64,000 bases of DNA from NCBI RefSeq assembly GCF_902809835.1, contig NZ_CADDWM010000011.1, positions 124,001-188,000 on the forward strand, read 5' to 3'. Numbering within the stretch: position 1 is the stretch's first letter; each line of letters opens with the position of its first letter. The notes under the pieces are model-generated. The model searched no databases. It was not told where the DNA came from and worked only from the letters and a program-made list of their open reading frames with translations. Of the stretch, positions 8,323 to 16,648 are shown piece after piece. This stretch comes from Agromyces sp. Marseille-P2726. Its GTDB lineage: Bacteria > Actinomycetota > Actinomycetes > Actinomycetales > Microbacteriaceae. Position numbers and translations under genes: made by a program.

Positions 8323-9702
8323 CTACTTCTCCCAGACGAAGTGGCTTCGCGACTGCTCCGCCTCGTGGTCGGGCCCGAGCGGGATGCGCGTACGATCGCG
8401 CAGCAGCAGCGTGGCGATGAAGGCGACCACCATGATGCCCGCGATGTAGAACGCGACGGAGGTCGCGGTGCCCGTGGACGCGACGAGCCAGGCGGCGATC
8501 GTCGGCGCGAACGCTCCACCGAGGATGGCACCGATCGCGTAGGTGATCGACACGCCCGAGTAGCGGATGGATGCCGGGAACAGCTCGGTGTAGTAGGCCG
8601 CCTGCTGGCCGTAGGTGAACCCGTTGCCGATAGCGAACAGCGAGACGCCGAGGAACAGCAGCCACGGGTTGCCGGTGTCGGCGAGCGGGAACAGCAGGAA
8701 CACGGTCGCGAGGAACGCGATCCAGCCGATGATGTACGTGTTCTTGCGCCCGATGCGGTCGGAGACCATGCCGGCGGCGAAGGTGCAGACGAGCCAGACG
8801 ACCGATGCTCCGGCGACGGCCAGGAGCACGGGCGTGCGTTCCATGCCGACGAGACCGCCCTGGTCGACGGGCATCGTCGCGTAGTTCTGCAGGTACCCGC
8901 CGGTCGTCATGTAGCCGGCGGCGTTGTTACCGGCGAACGTCAGGGCGGCGAGCAGCACGAGCAGCCAGTGCTTGCGGAAGAGCGTGAGGATCGGGGTGCG
9001 CGCCTTCTCCTTCTTCGCGGCGATCTCCTGGAACACGGGGCTCTCGTCGACGGCACGGCGCACGATGATGCCGACGATGATGAGCACGAAGCTCAGCAGG
9101 AACGGGATGCGCCAGCCCCACCCGAGGAAGGCGTCGCCGGGCGAGATGACCCCCGTCATGAGCGCGAGCACGCCCGACGCGAGCAGCAGGCCGATCGGCA
9201 CGCCGATCTGCGGGAACGCGCCGTAGCGACCGCGCTTCTCGTCGGGTGCGTGCTCGACGGCCATGAGCACGGCGCCGCCCCACTCGCCCCCGGTGGAGAG
9301 CCCCTGGAGGATGCGGAGGAGGATCAGGAGCACGGGCGCGGCGACGCCGATCTGCTCGTACGTGGGCAGCACGCCGATGAGGGTGGTGGCGGCACCCATG
9401 AGGATCAGCGTGATGACGAGCATCGCCTTGCGGCCGATCTTGTCGCCGTAGTGGCCCGCGAGGAACGCGCCGAGCGGACGGAACAGGAAGCTCACGCCCA
9501 CCGTGGCGAACGCGAGGATCGTCGCGAACTGCGGCCCGGCCGGCGCGAAGAACAACGCACCGAAGACGAGGCCTGCGGCACTCGCGTACAGGAAGAAGTC
9601 GTACCACTCGATGGTGGTGCCGATGACGGTGGCCATGGCCACGCGGCGAAGCTCATGCTGCCTCGTCTTGGGATGGAACTCGGTGCCGGTTGAGGCGGTC
9701 AT
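8323..9702 (-). CDS. MFS transporter of the metabolite:H+ symporter (MHS) type
   Basis: The 459-residue protein opens with RRVAMATVIGTTIEWYDFFLY, the hallmark of the MHS branch (ProP, ShiA, KgtP, aromatic-acid symporters). It contains GHYGDKIGRK in the loop between helices 2 and 3 and SDRIGRK in the second half. Twelve hydrophobic segments are visible. ATG at 9702 has AGAGGAGT upstream and is preferred over an earlier in-frame start at 9774, which lies in the operator region. The gene diverges from the hydratase gene of the homoprotocatechuate cluster and shares its control region. It is therefore the likely proton-coupled importer of 4-hydroxyphenylacetate, homoprotocatechuate or a related acid (inference from position). 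Confidence 0.87.
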   Translation of the reverse strand: MTASTGTEFHPKTRQHELRRVAMATVIGTTIEWYDFFLYASAAGLVFGALFFAPAGPQFATILAFATVGVSFLFRPLGAFLAGHYGDKIGRKAMLVITLILMGAATTLIGVLPTYEQIGVAAPVLLILLRILQGLSTGGEWGGAVLMAVEHAPDEKRGRYGAFPQIGVPIGLLLASGVLALMTGVISPGDAFLGWGWRIPFLLSFVLIIVGIIVRRAVDESPVFQEIAAKKEKARTPILTLFRKHWLLVLLAALTFAGNNAAGYMTTGGYLQNYATMPVDQGGLVGMERTPVLLAVAGASVVWLVCTFAAGMVSDRIGRKNTYIIGWIAFLATVFLLFPLADTGNPWLLFLGVSLFAIGNGFTYGQQAAYYTELFPASIRYSGVSITYAIGAILGGAFAPTIAAWLVASTGTATSVAFYIAGIMVVAFIATLLLRDRTRIPLGPDHEAEQSRSHFVWEK

Positions 9703-9769
9703 GCGGGGCGACTCCTCTGTCGTTTCGCTTTCGGGGTTCGGATGCACACGCGACGCGGCATCGCGGCTT

Positions 9770-9816
9770 ATCATATATCATTTCGGATACCATATCCGAC
9801 CACGATCGAATATGAT
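9770..9816. promoter_or_regulatory. Operator cluster between the MHS transporter and hpaH genes
   Basis: Three elements stand out in this AT-rich stretch. ATCATATATCAT (9770-9781) and ATCGAATATGAT (9805-9816) match the site ATCGTATATGAT at 11489-11500 in 10 and 11 of 12 positions. Between them lies a palindrome with TCGGATA/TATCCGA arms at 9783-9799. They probably bind the GntR-type regulator encoded at 13114 and control both divergent genes. Confidence 0.55.
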
Positions 9817-9839
9817 CAGCAGCGGAGTCTGACATCGAA

Positions 9840-10637
9840 GTGGAGCCCACCGTGCTCGATCCAGAACGCATCGCCGGTATCGCCGACGAACTCGTCGCCG
9901 CCGAGCGCGACCGCACCATCGTTCCACTCCTCACGGCACGGAACCCCGGCATGACGGTCGAGGACGCGTATGCCGTGCAGAGCCTCTGGGCTGAGCGCGG
10001 CGTCGCCGCAGGACGGCGGCTCGTCGGCCGCAAGATCGGCCTGACCTCGAAGGTCATGCAGGTCGCCACCGGCATCACCGAACCCGACTATGGGGTGATC
10101 TTCGACGACATGGTGATCGAGTCGGGCGCTTCCGTCGACTTCGACCGTTTCTCGAACGTGCGCATCGAGGTCGAACTCGCATTCGTGCTCGCGAAGCCGC
10201 TGAGCGGTCCCGACGCCACGATCTTCGACGTGCTCGACGCCACGGCGTACGTCGTGCCTGCGCTCGAGATCCTGAACTCCCACATCGAGATGCAGGGCCG
10301 AACCATCGTCGACACGATCTCCGACAACGCCGCCATGGGCGCAATGGTGATCGGCGGCAATCCGGTCAAGCCCGACGCGGTCGACCTGCGCTGGGTCTCG
10401 GCGCTGCTCTACCGCAACCAGAGGATCGAGGAGTCGGGCGTCGCCGCCGCCGTGCTCGGCCACCCCGCGATGGGCGTCGCCTGGCTGGCGAACAAGCTCG
10501 CTCAGCACGGGCAGTCGCTCGGCGAGGGCGAGATCATCCTCGCGGGCTCGTTCACCCGCCCCATGTGGGTCGAGCGAGGCGACACCGTGCACGCCGACTA
10601 CGCACAGCTGGGAGCGATCACATGCCGGTTCGAATGA
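9840..10637 (+). CDS. hpaH: 2-oxo-hept-4-ene-1,7-dioate hydratase
   Basis: The 265-residue protein matches the HpaH/HpcG and MhpD hydratase family (FAH superfamily fold). It has GRKIGLTSKVMQ, the metal-binding VEVELAF-like segment (IRIEVELAFVLA region) and ALEILNSHI. The reaction hydrates the double bond of 2-oxo-hept-4-ene-1,7-dioate to 4-hydroxy-2-oxoheptane-1,7-dioate, the substrate of the aldolase encoded next. The start codon is GTG at 9840; a GTG four codons later is also possible. The stop at 10637 overlaps the aldolase start by 16 bases, showing translational coupling. The close pathway context makes HpaH more likely than the MhpD/DmpE activity. Confidence 0.87.
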   Translation: MEPTVLDPERIAGIADELVAAERDRTIVPLLTARNPGMTVEDAYAVQSLWAERGVAAGRRLVGRKIGLTSKVMQVATGITEPDYGVIFDDMVIESGASVDFDRFSNVRIEVELAFVLAKPLSGPDATIFDVLDATAYVVPALEILNSHIEMQGRTIVDTISDNAAMGAMVIGGNPVKPDAVDLRWVSALLYRNQRIEESGVAAAVLGHPAMGVAWLANKLAQHGQSLGEGEIILAGSFTRPMWVERGDTVHADYAQLGAITCRFE

Positions 10638-11467
10638 CCCTTCCGTCGACCTTCGCACAACGGCTCGCGGCATCCGACCGCCCCCTCGCGGGGATGTGGG
10701 TGTGCTCGGGCAGCCCGCTCATCGCCGAGATCGCCGCCGGCAGCGGTCTCGACTGGCTGCTCATCGACGGCGAGCACTCCCCCAACACGCTCGAATCGAT
10801 CCTCGCCCAGCTCCAGGCGGTCGCCGCCTACCCCACCACCCCGCTCGTGCGCCCGCCGTACGGCGACGTCGTGACGATCAAACAGTACCTCGACCTCGGC
10901 GTGCAGAACCTCCTCGTGCCCATGGTCGACTCGGCCGAGCACGCCGCCGAGATGGTGCGCGCCGTGCGCTACCCGCCGGCCGGCGTCCGCGGCGTCGGCA
11001 GCGCACTGGCCCGTGCGTCGCGGTGGAATCGCGTGCCCGATTACCTGGCCGATGCCGCAGGCACAGTGTCGCTCACCGTGCAGGTGGAGTCGGCCGTCTC
11101 CGTCGCGCACGTCGACGAGATCCTCGCGGTCGACGGAGTCGACGCGATCTTCGTCGGCCCGTCCGACCTCGCCGCATCGATGGGTGTGCTCGGGCAGCAG
11201 GACCACCCCGACGTCGTGGCCGCGGTCGAGCAGTGCATCCGCGCTGCCGTCGCCGCCGGCAAGCCGGCCGGAGTGAATGCGTTCGTCCCCGAAGCGGCCG
11301 ATCGGTACCTCGCGGCGGGTGCGTCGTTCGTGCTGGTCGGCGCGGATGTGGCGATGCTCGCACGCGCGTCCGAGGCCCTCGCCGACCGGTTCATCCAAGC
11401 CGAGGGCGGCCGCGAGGCCCCCGACACGACCGACGATGGCGAAGACGGGTCTCGTCCGGGCTACTGA
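10622..11467 (+). CDS. hpaI: 4-hydroxy-2-oxoheptanedioate aldolase (HpcH/HpaI family)
   Basis: The 281-residue class II aldolase shows LLIDGEHSPN with the catalytic histidine, RPPYGD, and the metal and substrate segments LTVQVESAVSV and DAIFVGPSDLAASMG. It cleaves 4-hydroxy-2-oxoheptane-1,7-dioate to pyruvate and succinic semialdehyde, the last step of the homoprotocatechuate route. ATG at 10622 has GGGAG nearby and overlaps the end of hpaH. The C-terminal tail after residue 260 is acidic and low in conservation (APDTTDDGEDGSRPGY). A 72-bp gap with an operator-like site separates it from the next gene, so the downstream part can have its own promoter. Confidence 0.88.
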   Translation: MPVRMTLPSTFAQRLAASDRPLAGMWVCSGSPLIAEIAAGSGLDWLLIDGEHSPNTLESILAQLQAVAAYPTTPLVRPPYGDVVTIKQYLDLGVQNLLVPMVDSAEHAAEMVRAVRYPPAGVRGVGSALARASRWNRVPDYLADAAGTVSLTVQVESAVSVAHVDEILAVDGVDAIFVGPSDLAASMGVLGQQDHPDVVAAVEQCIRAAVAAGKPAGVNAFVPEAADRYLAAGASFVLVGADVAMLARASEALADRFIQAEGGREAPDTTDDGEDGSRPGY

Positions 11468-11487
11468 CAACTTCACAACCAGAGCCA

Positions 11488-11501
11488 AATCGTATATGAT
11501 T
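11488..11501. promoter_or_regulatory. Near-palindromic operator upstream of the FAH-RraA fusion gene
   Basis: AATCGTATATGATT is a 14-bp near-palindrome (12 of 14 symmetric positions) in the short AT-rich gap after the aldolase gene. Its core ATCGTATATGAT recurs with one change at 9805-9816 and with two at 9770-9781. Presence in both gaps of the cluster suggests binding by the GntR-type regulator encoded downstream. Confidence 0.55.
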
Positions 11502-11539
11502 TAAGATACGTTCACGCGCGCGACAGACGAGGGAGTCCA

Positions 11540-13114
11540 ATGACCACATACGGGATCGCCACCCCGGGCAAGATCATCGCCGTGCACCTCAACTACCCGT
11601 CGAGGGCCGCACAGCGGGGCCGCACGCCCGAGCAGCCGAGCTACTTCCTGAAGCCGGCATCATCCGTCGCGCGCACCGGTGATGCACTCGAGCGCCCGGC
11701 GGGCACGGAGCTGCTCGCATTCGAGGGTGAGATCGCGCTCATCATCGGCGAGCCGGCGCGGCGGGTGAGGCCCGAGCAGGGCTGGGCGCACGTTGCGGCC
11801 GTGACGGCGGCCAACGACTTCGGGCTCTACGACCTGCGAGCCGCCGACAAGGGCTCGAACCTGCGCAACAAGGGCGGTGACGGATTCACCCCGATCGGCC
11901 CCGTTGCGATCCCCGTCGCAGACCTCGGCGAGGGCGACTGGCGCGTCCGCACCTGGGTCAACGGCGAGCTCGCGCAGGAGGACACGTCCGACACGCTGCT
12001 CTTCCCCTTCCGCCGGCTCATCGCCGACCTCTCGCAGCTGATGACCCTCGAGACGGGCGATCTCATCCTCACCGGGACCCCCGCCGGATCGAGCGTCGTG
12101 GTCCCCGGCGATGTCGTCGAGGTCGAGGTCGACGCACCCGGAGTTCCCGGCGCCCCGACCACCGGCCGACTCGTCACGACGATCACCCAGGGCACCACCC
12201 CGTTCGGGGACTTCGGCTCCACGCCATCGGTCGACGACCAGCAGCGGATCGAGGCGTGGGGGTCGGAGGAGGAGCTGGCCGCGGCGGTGGCGGCGGGGCG
12301 GGCGCCCGGTCTGGACTCCGCGGCCACGGCCGCCGCGGCTCGACCAGCGGGATCTGCGGCCGCGCCGCCGGCTCGTCCAGCGGCCGACGACTTCGAGCTC
12401 ACCCCCGAACTGCGCGAGCAGCTGCGCGGCGTCGCCGTCGCGACCCTCTCGGTCGCACTTCGCAAGCGCGGATACCACGACATCTTCATCGAGGGGGTGT
12501 CGGCGAACCACGCGGGCGACCGCATCGTGGGCCGGGCGCGCACCCTCCGCTTCATCCCGGCTCGGCCCGATCTCTTCGAGCGGTACGGCGGCGGGTTCAA
12601 TGCGCAGAAGCGCGCGTTCGACTCGATCGGTGAGGGCGAGGTGCTCGTGGTCGACGCCCGAGGCGAGCGCGGCACCGGCACCGTCGGCGACGTGCTCGCC
12701 CTTCGCGCGAAGGTGCGCGGCGCCGAGGGCATCGTGACCGACGGCGGCGTCCGCGACTTCGACGCGGTCGCCGAGATCGGCATCCCGGTGTTCTCGCAGG
12801 GCGCGCATCCCAGCGTGCTCGGCCGCCGGCACGTGCCGTGGGAGGTCGACGTGACGATCGCCTGCGGGGGTGCGGCGGTGCAGCCGGGCGACGTCATCGT
12901 GGGCGACGGCGACGGCGTCATCGTCATCCCGCCGCACCTGGCCGCGGAGGTCGCGGCCGAGGCCGCCGAGCAGGATGCCGCGGACGCGTGGGTCGCCGAC
13001 CGCGTCGCCGAGGGCGAGCCCGTCGACGGACTGTTCCCGATGAACGCGCAGTGGCGTGCGAAGTACGAGGACTGGCGCGCAGCGCACGACGCGGCCGGGC
13101 GGCTGGAGGCGTGA
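11540..13114 (+). CDS. Fusion of FAH-family isomerase/decarboxylase and RraA-like aldolase/decarboxylase
   Basis: The 524-residue protein joins two enzymes. Residues about 1-225 are a fumarylacetoacetate hydrolase-type domain (FEGEIALIIG metal ligands, NDFGLYDLR, ILTGTPAG), as in HpaG/HpcE, which decarboxylates 5-oxopent-3-ene-1,2,5-tricarboxylate and isomerises the product. An Ala/Pro-rich linker at about 247-287 is followed by an RraA-like domain (about 290-500) with DGGVRDFDAVAEIGIP. RraA homologues include 4-hydroxy-4-methyl-2-oxoglutarate aldolases with oxaloacetate decarboxylase activity. Classical HpaG has two FAH domains; here the RraA domain may supply one of the two steps (inference). 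ATG at 11540 has GAGGGAG upstream. The stop overlaps the GntR start by one base. Confidence 0.85.
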   Translation: MTTYGIATPGKIIAVHLNYPSRAAQRGRTPEQPSYFLKPASSVARTGDALERPAGTELLAFEGEIALIIGEPARRVRPEQGWAHVAAVTAANDFGLYDLRAADKGSNLRNKGGDGFTPIGPVAIPVADLGEGDWRVRTWVNGELAQEDTSDTLLFPFRRLIADLSQLMTLETGDLILTGTPAGSSVVVPGDVVEVEVDAPGVPGAPTTGRLVTTITQGTTPFGDFGSTPSVDDQQRIEAWGSEEELAAAVAAGRAPGLDSAATAAAARPAGSAAAPPARPAADDFELTPELREQLRGVAVATLSVALRKRGYHDIFIEGVSANHAGDRIVGRARTLRFIPARPDLFERYGGGFNAQKRAFDSIGEGEVLVVDARGERGTGTVGDVLALRAKVRGAEGIVTDGGVRDFDAVAEIGIPVFSQGAHPSVLGRRHVPWEVDVTIACGGAAVQPGDVIVGDGDGVIVIPPHLAAEVAAEAAEQDAADAWVADRVAEGEPVDGLFPMNAQWRAKYEDWRAAHDAAGRLEA

Positions 13115-13821
13115 TGACGACGCAGAGCAAGTCCGAATTGGCGTACGGCTTCATCCGTTCCCGCATCGATGACGGGCGCTACGTGCCGGGGTACCGGCTC
13201 GTGCTCGGTCAGATCGCCCGCGAGCTCGACGTCTCGGTCGTGCCCGTGCGCGAGGCGATCCGCCGGCTCGAGGCCGAGGGACTCGTGACGTACGTGCGCA
13301 ATGTCGGCGCCCAGGTCGCCCTCGTGGAGGAGGCTGAGTACCAGCACACCATGCAGACGCTCGCGCTTGTCGAGGGGTATGCGACCGCCCTCAGCGCACC
13401 CAGGCTCACGAGCGCCCGTATCGGCCGCGCACGCGAGATCAACGAGCGGATGCGGCAGACCCTCGACCACTTCGACCCGCACCGATTCACCGAGCTCAAT
13501 CTCGAGTTCCACTCGGTGCTGTTCGAGGAATGCCCCAACCCGCACGTGCTCGACCTCGTGCACCGCGGATGGAACCGTCTGACCGTGCTGCGCGACTCGT
13601 CGTTCAGCTTCGTGCCCGGACGTGCGCACGCCTCGGTCGAGGAGCACGACCGCCTGCTGCAACTCATCGAGCAGCAGGCCGCGCCGCTCGACATCGAGCT
13701 CACGGCACGAGCCCACCGCACGGCCACCCTCGACGCGGTGCTCGCGTTCCAGTCCGACCACCGGGCGCCCGCCGATGTGCAGCGCACCGGATCAGCCGAC
13801 TTCTCCGTCGCCGCTCAGTGA
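13114..13821 (+). CDS. GntR-family transcriptional regulator (FadR/FCD-like)
   Basis: The 235-residue protein has an N-terminal winged helix (residues about 5-75; LAYGFIRSRIDDGRYVPGY, then VPVREAIRRLEAEGLVTYV, the canonical GntR recognition region). An all-helical effector domain follows, with FTELNLEFHSVLFEECPNP and a His-rich ending typical of FCD domains. Such regulators usually repress catabolic operons until an organic-acid ligand binds. Its position inside the homoprotocatechuate cluster makes it the likely local regulator; E. coli uses the MarR-type HpaR instead. GGAGG stands before the ATG at 13114, which overlaps the preceding stop (TGATG). The sites around ATCGTATATGAT are the probable targets. 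Confidence 0.87.
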   Translation: MTTQSKSELAYGFIRSRIDDGRYVPGYRLVLGQIARELDVSVVPVREAIRRLEAEGLVTYVRNVGAQVALVEEAEYQHTMQTLALVEGYATALSAPRLTSARIGRAREINERMRQTLDHFDPHRFTELNLEFHSVLFEECPNPHVLDLVHRGWNRLTVLRDSSFSFVPGRAHASVEEHDRLLQLIEQQAAPLDIELTARAHRTATLDAVLAFQSDHRAPADVQRTGSADFSVAAQ

Positions 13822-13832
13822 AGGGACCATCC

Positions 13833-15368
13833 ATGGCGCATTACATTCCCGAGGGCCTGCCCGACCGCATCCGCCACTACATCGACGGCGAGTTCGTCGA
13901 CTCCGTCGGCGGCGAGACGTTCGACGTGCTCGATCCCGTCTCGAACGAGACCTACGTGCAGGCCGCGGCCGGACAGAAGGCCGACATCGATCGCGCCGTG
14001 GCCGCGGCGAAGCGCGCCTTCCACGAGGGCCCCTGGCCGCGCATGCTCCCCCGCGAACGCTCGCGCGTGCTCCACCGCATCGCCGACGGCGTCGAAGCCC
14101 AGGACGCGCGCCTCGCCGAGCTCGAGACGTTCGACACCGGACTCCCGATCACGCAGGCCCTCGGCCAGGCGCGGCGCGCGGCCGAGAACTTCCGGTTCTT
14201 CGCCGACCTGATCGTCGCGCAGGCCGACGACACGTACAAGGTGCCCGGCCGCCAGATCAACTACGTCAATCGCAAGCCGATCGGCGTCGCGGGCCTCATC
14301 ACGCCGTGGAACACGCCATTCATGCTCGAGTCGTGGAAGCTCGGCCCCGCGCTCGCCACTGGCAACACTGTGGTGCTCAAGCCCGCCGAGTTCACGCCCC
14401 TCTCGGCCTCGCTCTGGGCCGGGATCTTCGAGGACGCGGGACTGCCGAAGGGCGTCTTCAACCTCGTGAACGGCATGGGCGAGGAGGCGGGTGACGCCCT
14501 CGTCAAGCACCCCGAGGTGCCGCTCATCTCGTTCACCGGCGAGAGCCGCACGGGTCAGATCATCTTCGGCAACGCAGCACCGTACCTGAAGGGCCTCTCG
14601 ATGGAACTGGGCGGCAAGAGCCCGGCCGTGGTGTTCGCCGATGCTGACCTCGATGCCGCGGTCGACGCCACGATCTTCGGCGTGTTCTCGCTGAACGGCG
14701 AGCGCTGCACCGCGGGCAGCCGCATCCTCGTCGAGCGATCCATCTACGACGAGTTCGTCGAGAAGTACGCCGCGCAGGCCGAGCGCGTGGTCGTGGGCGA
14801 TCCGCACGACCCGAAGACCGAGGTGGGCGCGCTCGTGCACCCCGAGCACTACGAGAAGGTCATGAGCTACGTCGAGATCGGCAAGTCCGAGGGCCGCCTC
14901 GTCGCCGGCGGCGGCCGCCCCGACGACCTGCCGACGGGCAACTACGTGGCGCCGACGGTGTTCGCGGACGTCCCGAAGGACGCGCGCATCTTCCAGGAGG
15001 AGATCTTCGGCCCGGTCGTCGCGATCACGCCGTTCGACTCCGACGAGGAGGCGCTCGAGCTCGCGAACGGCGTGAAGTACGGCCTCGCCGCCTACATCTG
15101 GACGAACGACCTGAAGCGCGCCCACAACTTCGCGCAGGCGGTCGAGGCCGGCATGGTCTGGCTCAACTCGAACAACGTGCGAGACCTGCGCACCCCGTTC
15201 GGCGGCGTCAAGGCGTCCGGCCTCGGCCACGAGGGCGGGTACCGCTCCATCGACTTCTACACCGACCAGCAGGCCGTGCACATCACCCTCGGTGCCGTGC
15301 ACAACCCGACGTTCGGCAAGCAGGATGCCCACGAGGCCACCGACCTCGACGATCCCGACCCGCGCTGA
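13833..15368 (+). CDS. hpaE: 5-carboxymethyl-2-hydroxymuconate semialdehyde dehydrogenase
   Basis: The 511-residue protein is an aldehyde dehydrogenase with PWNTPFMLESWKL at 158-170, catalytic Glu258 (MELGGKSP) and nucleophile Cys292 (NGERCTAG). The N-terminus (LPDRIRHYIDGEFVDS) and overall length fit the HpaE/HpcC subgroup, which oxidises the ring-cleavage semialdehyde to 5-carboxymethyl-2-hydroxymuconate with NAD. ATG at 13833 has GAAGGGA upstream. It lies 11 bases after the regulator gene and 53 bases before the dioxygenase gene, all in one direction, so these genes form one operon. The pathway assignment rests on the neighbouring hpaD, hpaH and hpaI. Confidence 0.88.
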   Translation: MAHYIPEGLPDRIRHYIDGEFVDSVGGETFDVLDPVSNETYVQAAAGQKADIDRAVAAAKRAFHEGPWPRMLPRERSRVLHRIADGVEAQDARLAELETFDTGLPITQALGQARRAAENFRFFADLIVAQADDTYKVPGRQINYVNRKPIGVAGLITPWNTPFMLESWKLGPALATGNTVVLKPAEFTPLSASLWAGIFEDAGLPKGVFNLVNGMGEEAGDALVKHPEVPLISFTGESRTGQIIFGNAAPYLKGLSMELGGKSPAVVFADADLDAAVDATIFGVFSLNGERCTAGSRILVERSIYDEFVEKYAAQAERVVVGDPHDPKTEVGALVHPEHYEKVMSYVEIGKSEGRLVAGGGRPDDLPTGNYVAPTVFADVPKDARIFQEEIFGPVVAITPFDSDEEALELANGVKYGLAAYIWTNDLKRAHNFAQAVEAGMVWLNSNNVRDLRTPFGGVKASGLGHEGGYRSIDFYTDQQAVHITLGAVHNPTFGKQDAHEATDLDDPDPR

Positions 15369-15421
15369 GCACGACACCGCGGCATCCGACACATCCAGAC
15401 ATACGACGCAAGGACCCTGAC

Positions 15422-16588
15422 ATGACCGCACGAGCAGACAAGACCCTCACCTCCTCGGGCTTCTTCGTCTCGCAGGAGGCTCCCATCCACACCGACGACC
15501 CCATCCCGACCCCCACGGCACCGGCCCCCGACATCCTGCGCTGCGCCTACATGGAGCTGGTCGTCACCGACCTCGAGCGCTCACGTGACTTCTACGTCGA
15601 CGTGCTGGGTCTCACCGTGACCGACGAGGACGAGGACACCGTCTATCTGCGGTCGCTCGAGGAGTTCATCCACCACAACCTGGTGCTGCGCCAGGGCCCG
15701 GTCGCGGCGGTTGCGGCGTTCTCGTACCGGGTCCGCACGCCCGAGGACCTCGACCGGGCCGTCGCCTTCTACGAGGAGCTCGGATGCCGCGTGGAGCGCC
15801 GCGCCGAGGGGTTCACCAAGGGCATCGGCGACTCCGTGCGCGTCGAGGACCCGCTGGGCTTCCCGTACGAGTTCTTCCACGACGTCGAGCACGTCGAACG
15901 GCTCGCCTGGCGCTATGACCTCTACACCCCCGGTGCCCTCGTGCGCCTCGACCACTTCAACCAGGTCACGCCCGACGTGCCGCGTGCGACGAAGTTCATG
16001 CAGGACCTCGGCTTCCGCGTGACCGAGGACATCCAGGACGACGCCGGCACGGTGTACGCCGCGTGGATGCGTCGCAAGCCCACCGTGCACGACACCGCCA
16101 TGACGGGCGGCGACGGCCCCCGCATGCACCACGTGGCGTTCTCGACGCACGAGAAGCACAACATCCTCGCGATCTGCGACAAGCTGGGCGCGCTGCGGAT
16201 GTCGGATCGCATCGAGCGCGGGCCGGGGCGTCACGGCGTCTCGAACGCGTTCTACCTGTACCTGCGCGACCCCGACGGCCACCGCGTCGAGATCTACACG
16301 CAGGATTACTACACCGGCGACCCCGACAACCCCGTGGTCACGTGGGACGTGCACGACAACCAGCGCCGCGACTGGTGGGGCAACCCGGTCGTGCCGTCCT
16401 GGTACACCGAGGCGTCGCTCGTGCTCGACCTCGACGGCAACCCGAAGGAGGTCGTCGCGCGCACCGACGACTCGGAGATGGCGGTCACGATCGGCGCCGA
16501 CGGGTTCTCGTACACCCGAGCCGACGAGGGCGAGGAGTCCATGCCCGAATGGAAGCAGGGCGAGTACAAGCTCGGTCATCAGCTCTGA
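15422..16588 (+). CDS. hpaD: 3,4-dihydroxyphenylacetate 2,3-dioxygenase (vicinal oxygen chelate type)
   Basis: This extradiol dioxygenase opens the homoprotocatechuate ring next to the hydroxyl pair, giving 5-carboxymethyl-2-hydroxymuconate semialdehyde. The 388 residues include a poorly conserved, Pro-rich leader of about 37 residues, then repeated VOC modules. The metal ligands of the Brevibacterium fuscum enzyme (His155, His214, Glu267) map with a constant offset of 23 to His178 (LDHFN), His237 (MHHVAF) and Glu290 (HRVEIYTQD). This group includes both Fe(II) enzymes and the Mn(II) enzyme MndD of Arthrobacter globiformis, so the metal cannot be assigned. It is the last gene of the cluster; the next gene is convergent. 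Confidence 0.93.
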   Translation: MTARADKTLTSSGFFVSQEAPIHTDDPIPTPTAPAPDILRCAYMELVVTDLERSRDFYVDVLGLTVTDEDEDTVYLRSLEEFIHHNLVLRQGPVAAVAAFSYRVRTPEDLDRAVAFYEELGCRVERRAEGFTKGIGDSVRVEDPLGFPYEFFHDVEHVERLAWRYDLYTPGALVRLDHFNQVTPDVPRATKFMQDLGFRVTEDIQDDAGTVYAAWMRRKPTVHDTAMTGGDGPRMHHVAFSTHEKHNILAICDKLGALRMSDRIERGPGRHGVSNAFYLYLRDPDGHRVEIYTQDYYTGDPDNPVVTWDVHDNQRRDWWGNPVVPSWYTEASLVLDLDGNPKEVVARTDDSEMAVTIGADGFSYTRADEGEESMPEWKQGEYKLGHQL

Positions 16589-16648
16589 GCTGATCCGGCC
16601 ACCGGGGGTTCGAGCGCTGTGCGTGCCCGGACCTCGCTCGCCTCGACG

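Noticed and set aside
7582-9693. Plus-strand open frame of 703 codons across the ThDP enzyme end and the MHS transporter
   Set aside because: It has no recognisable domain, a biased composition, and runs antisense to a clear transporter gene.
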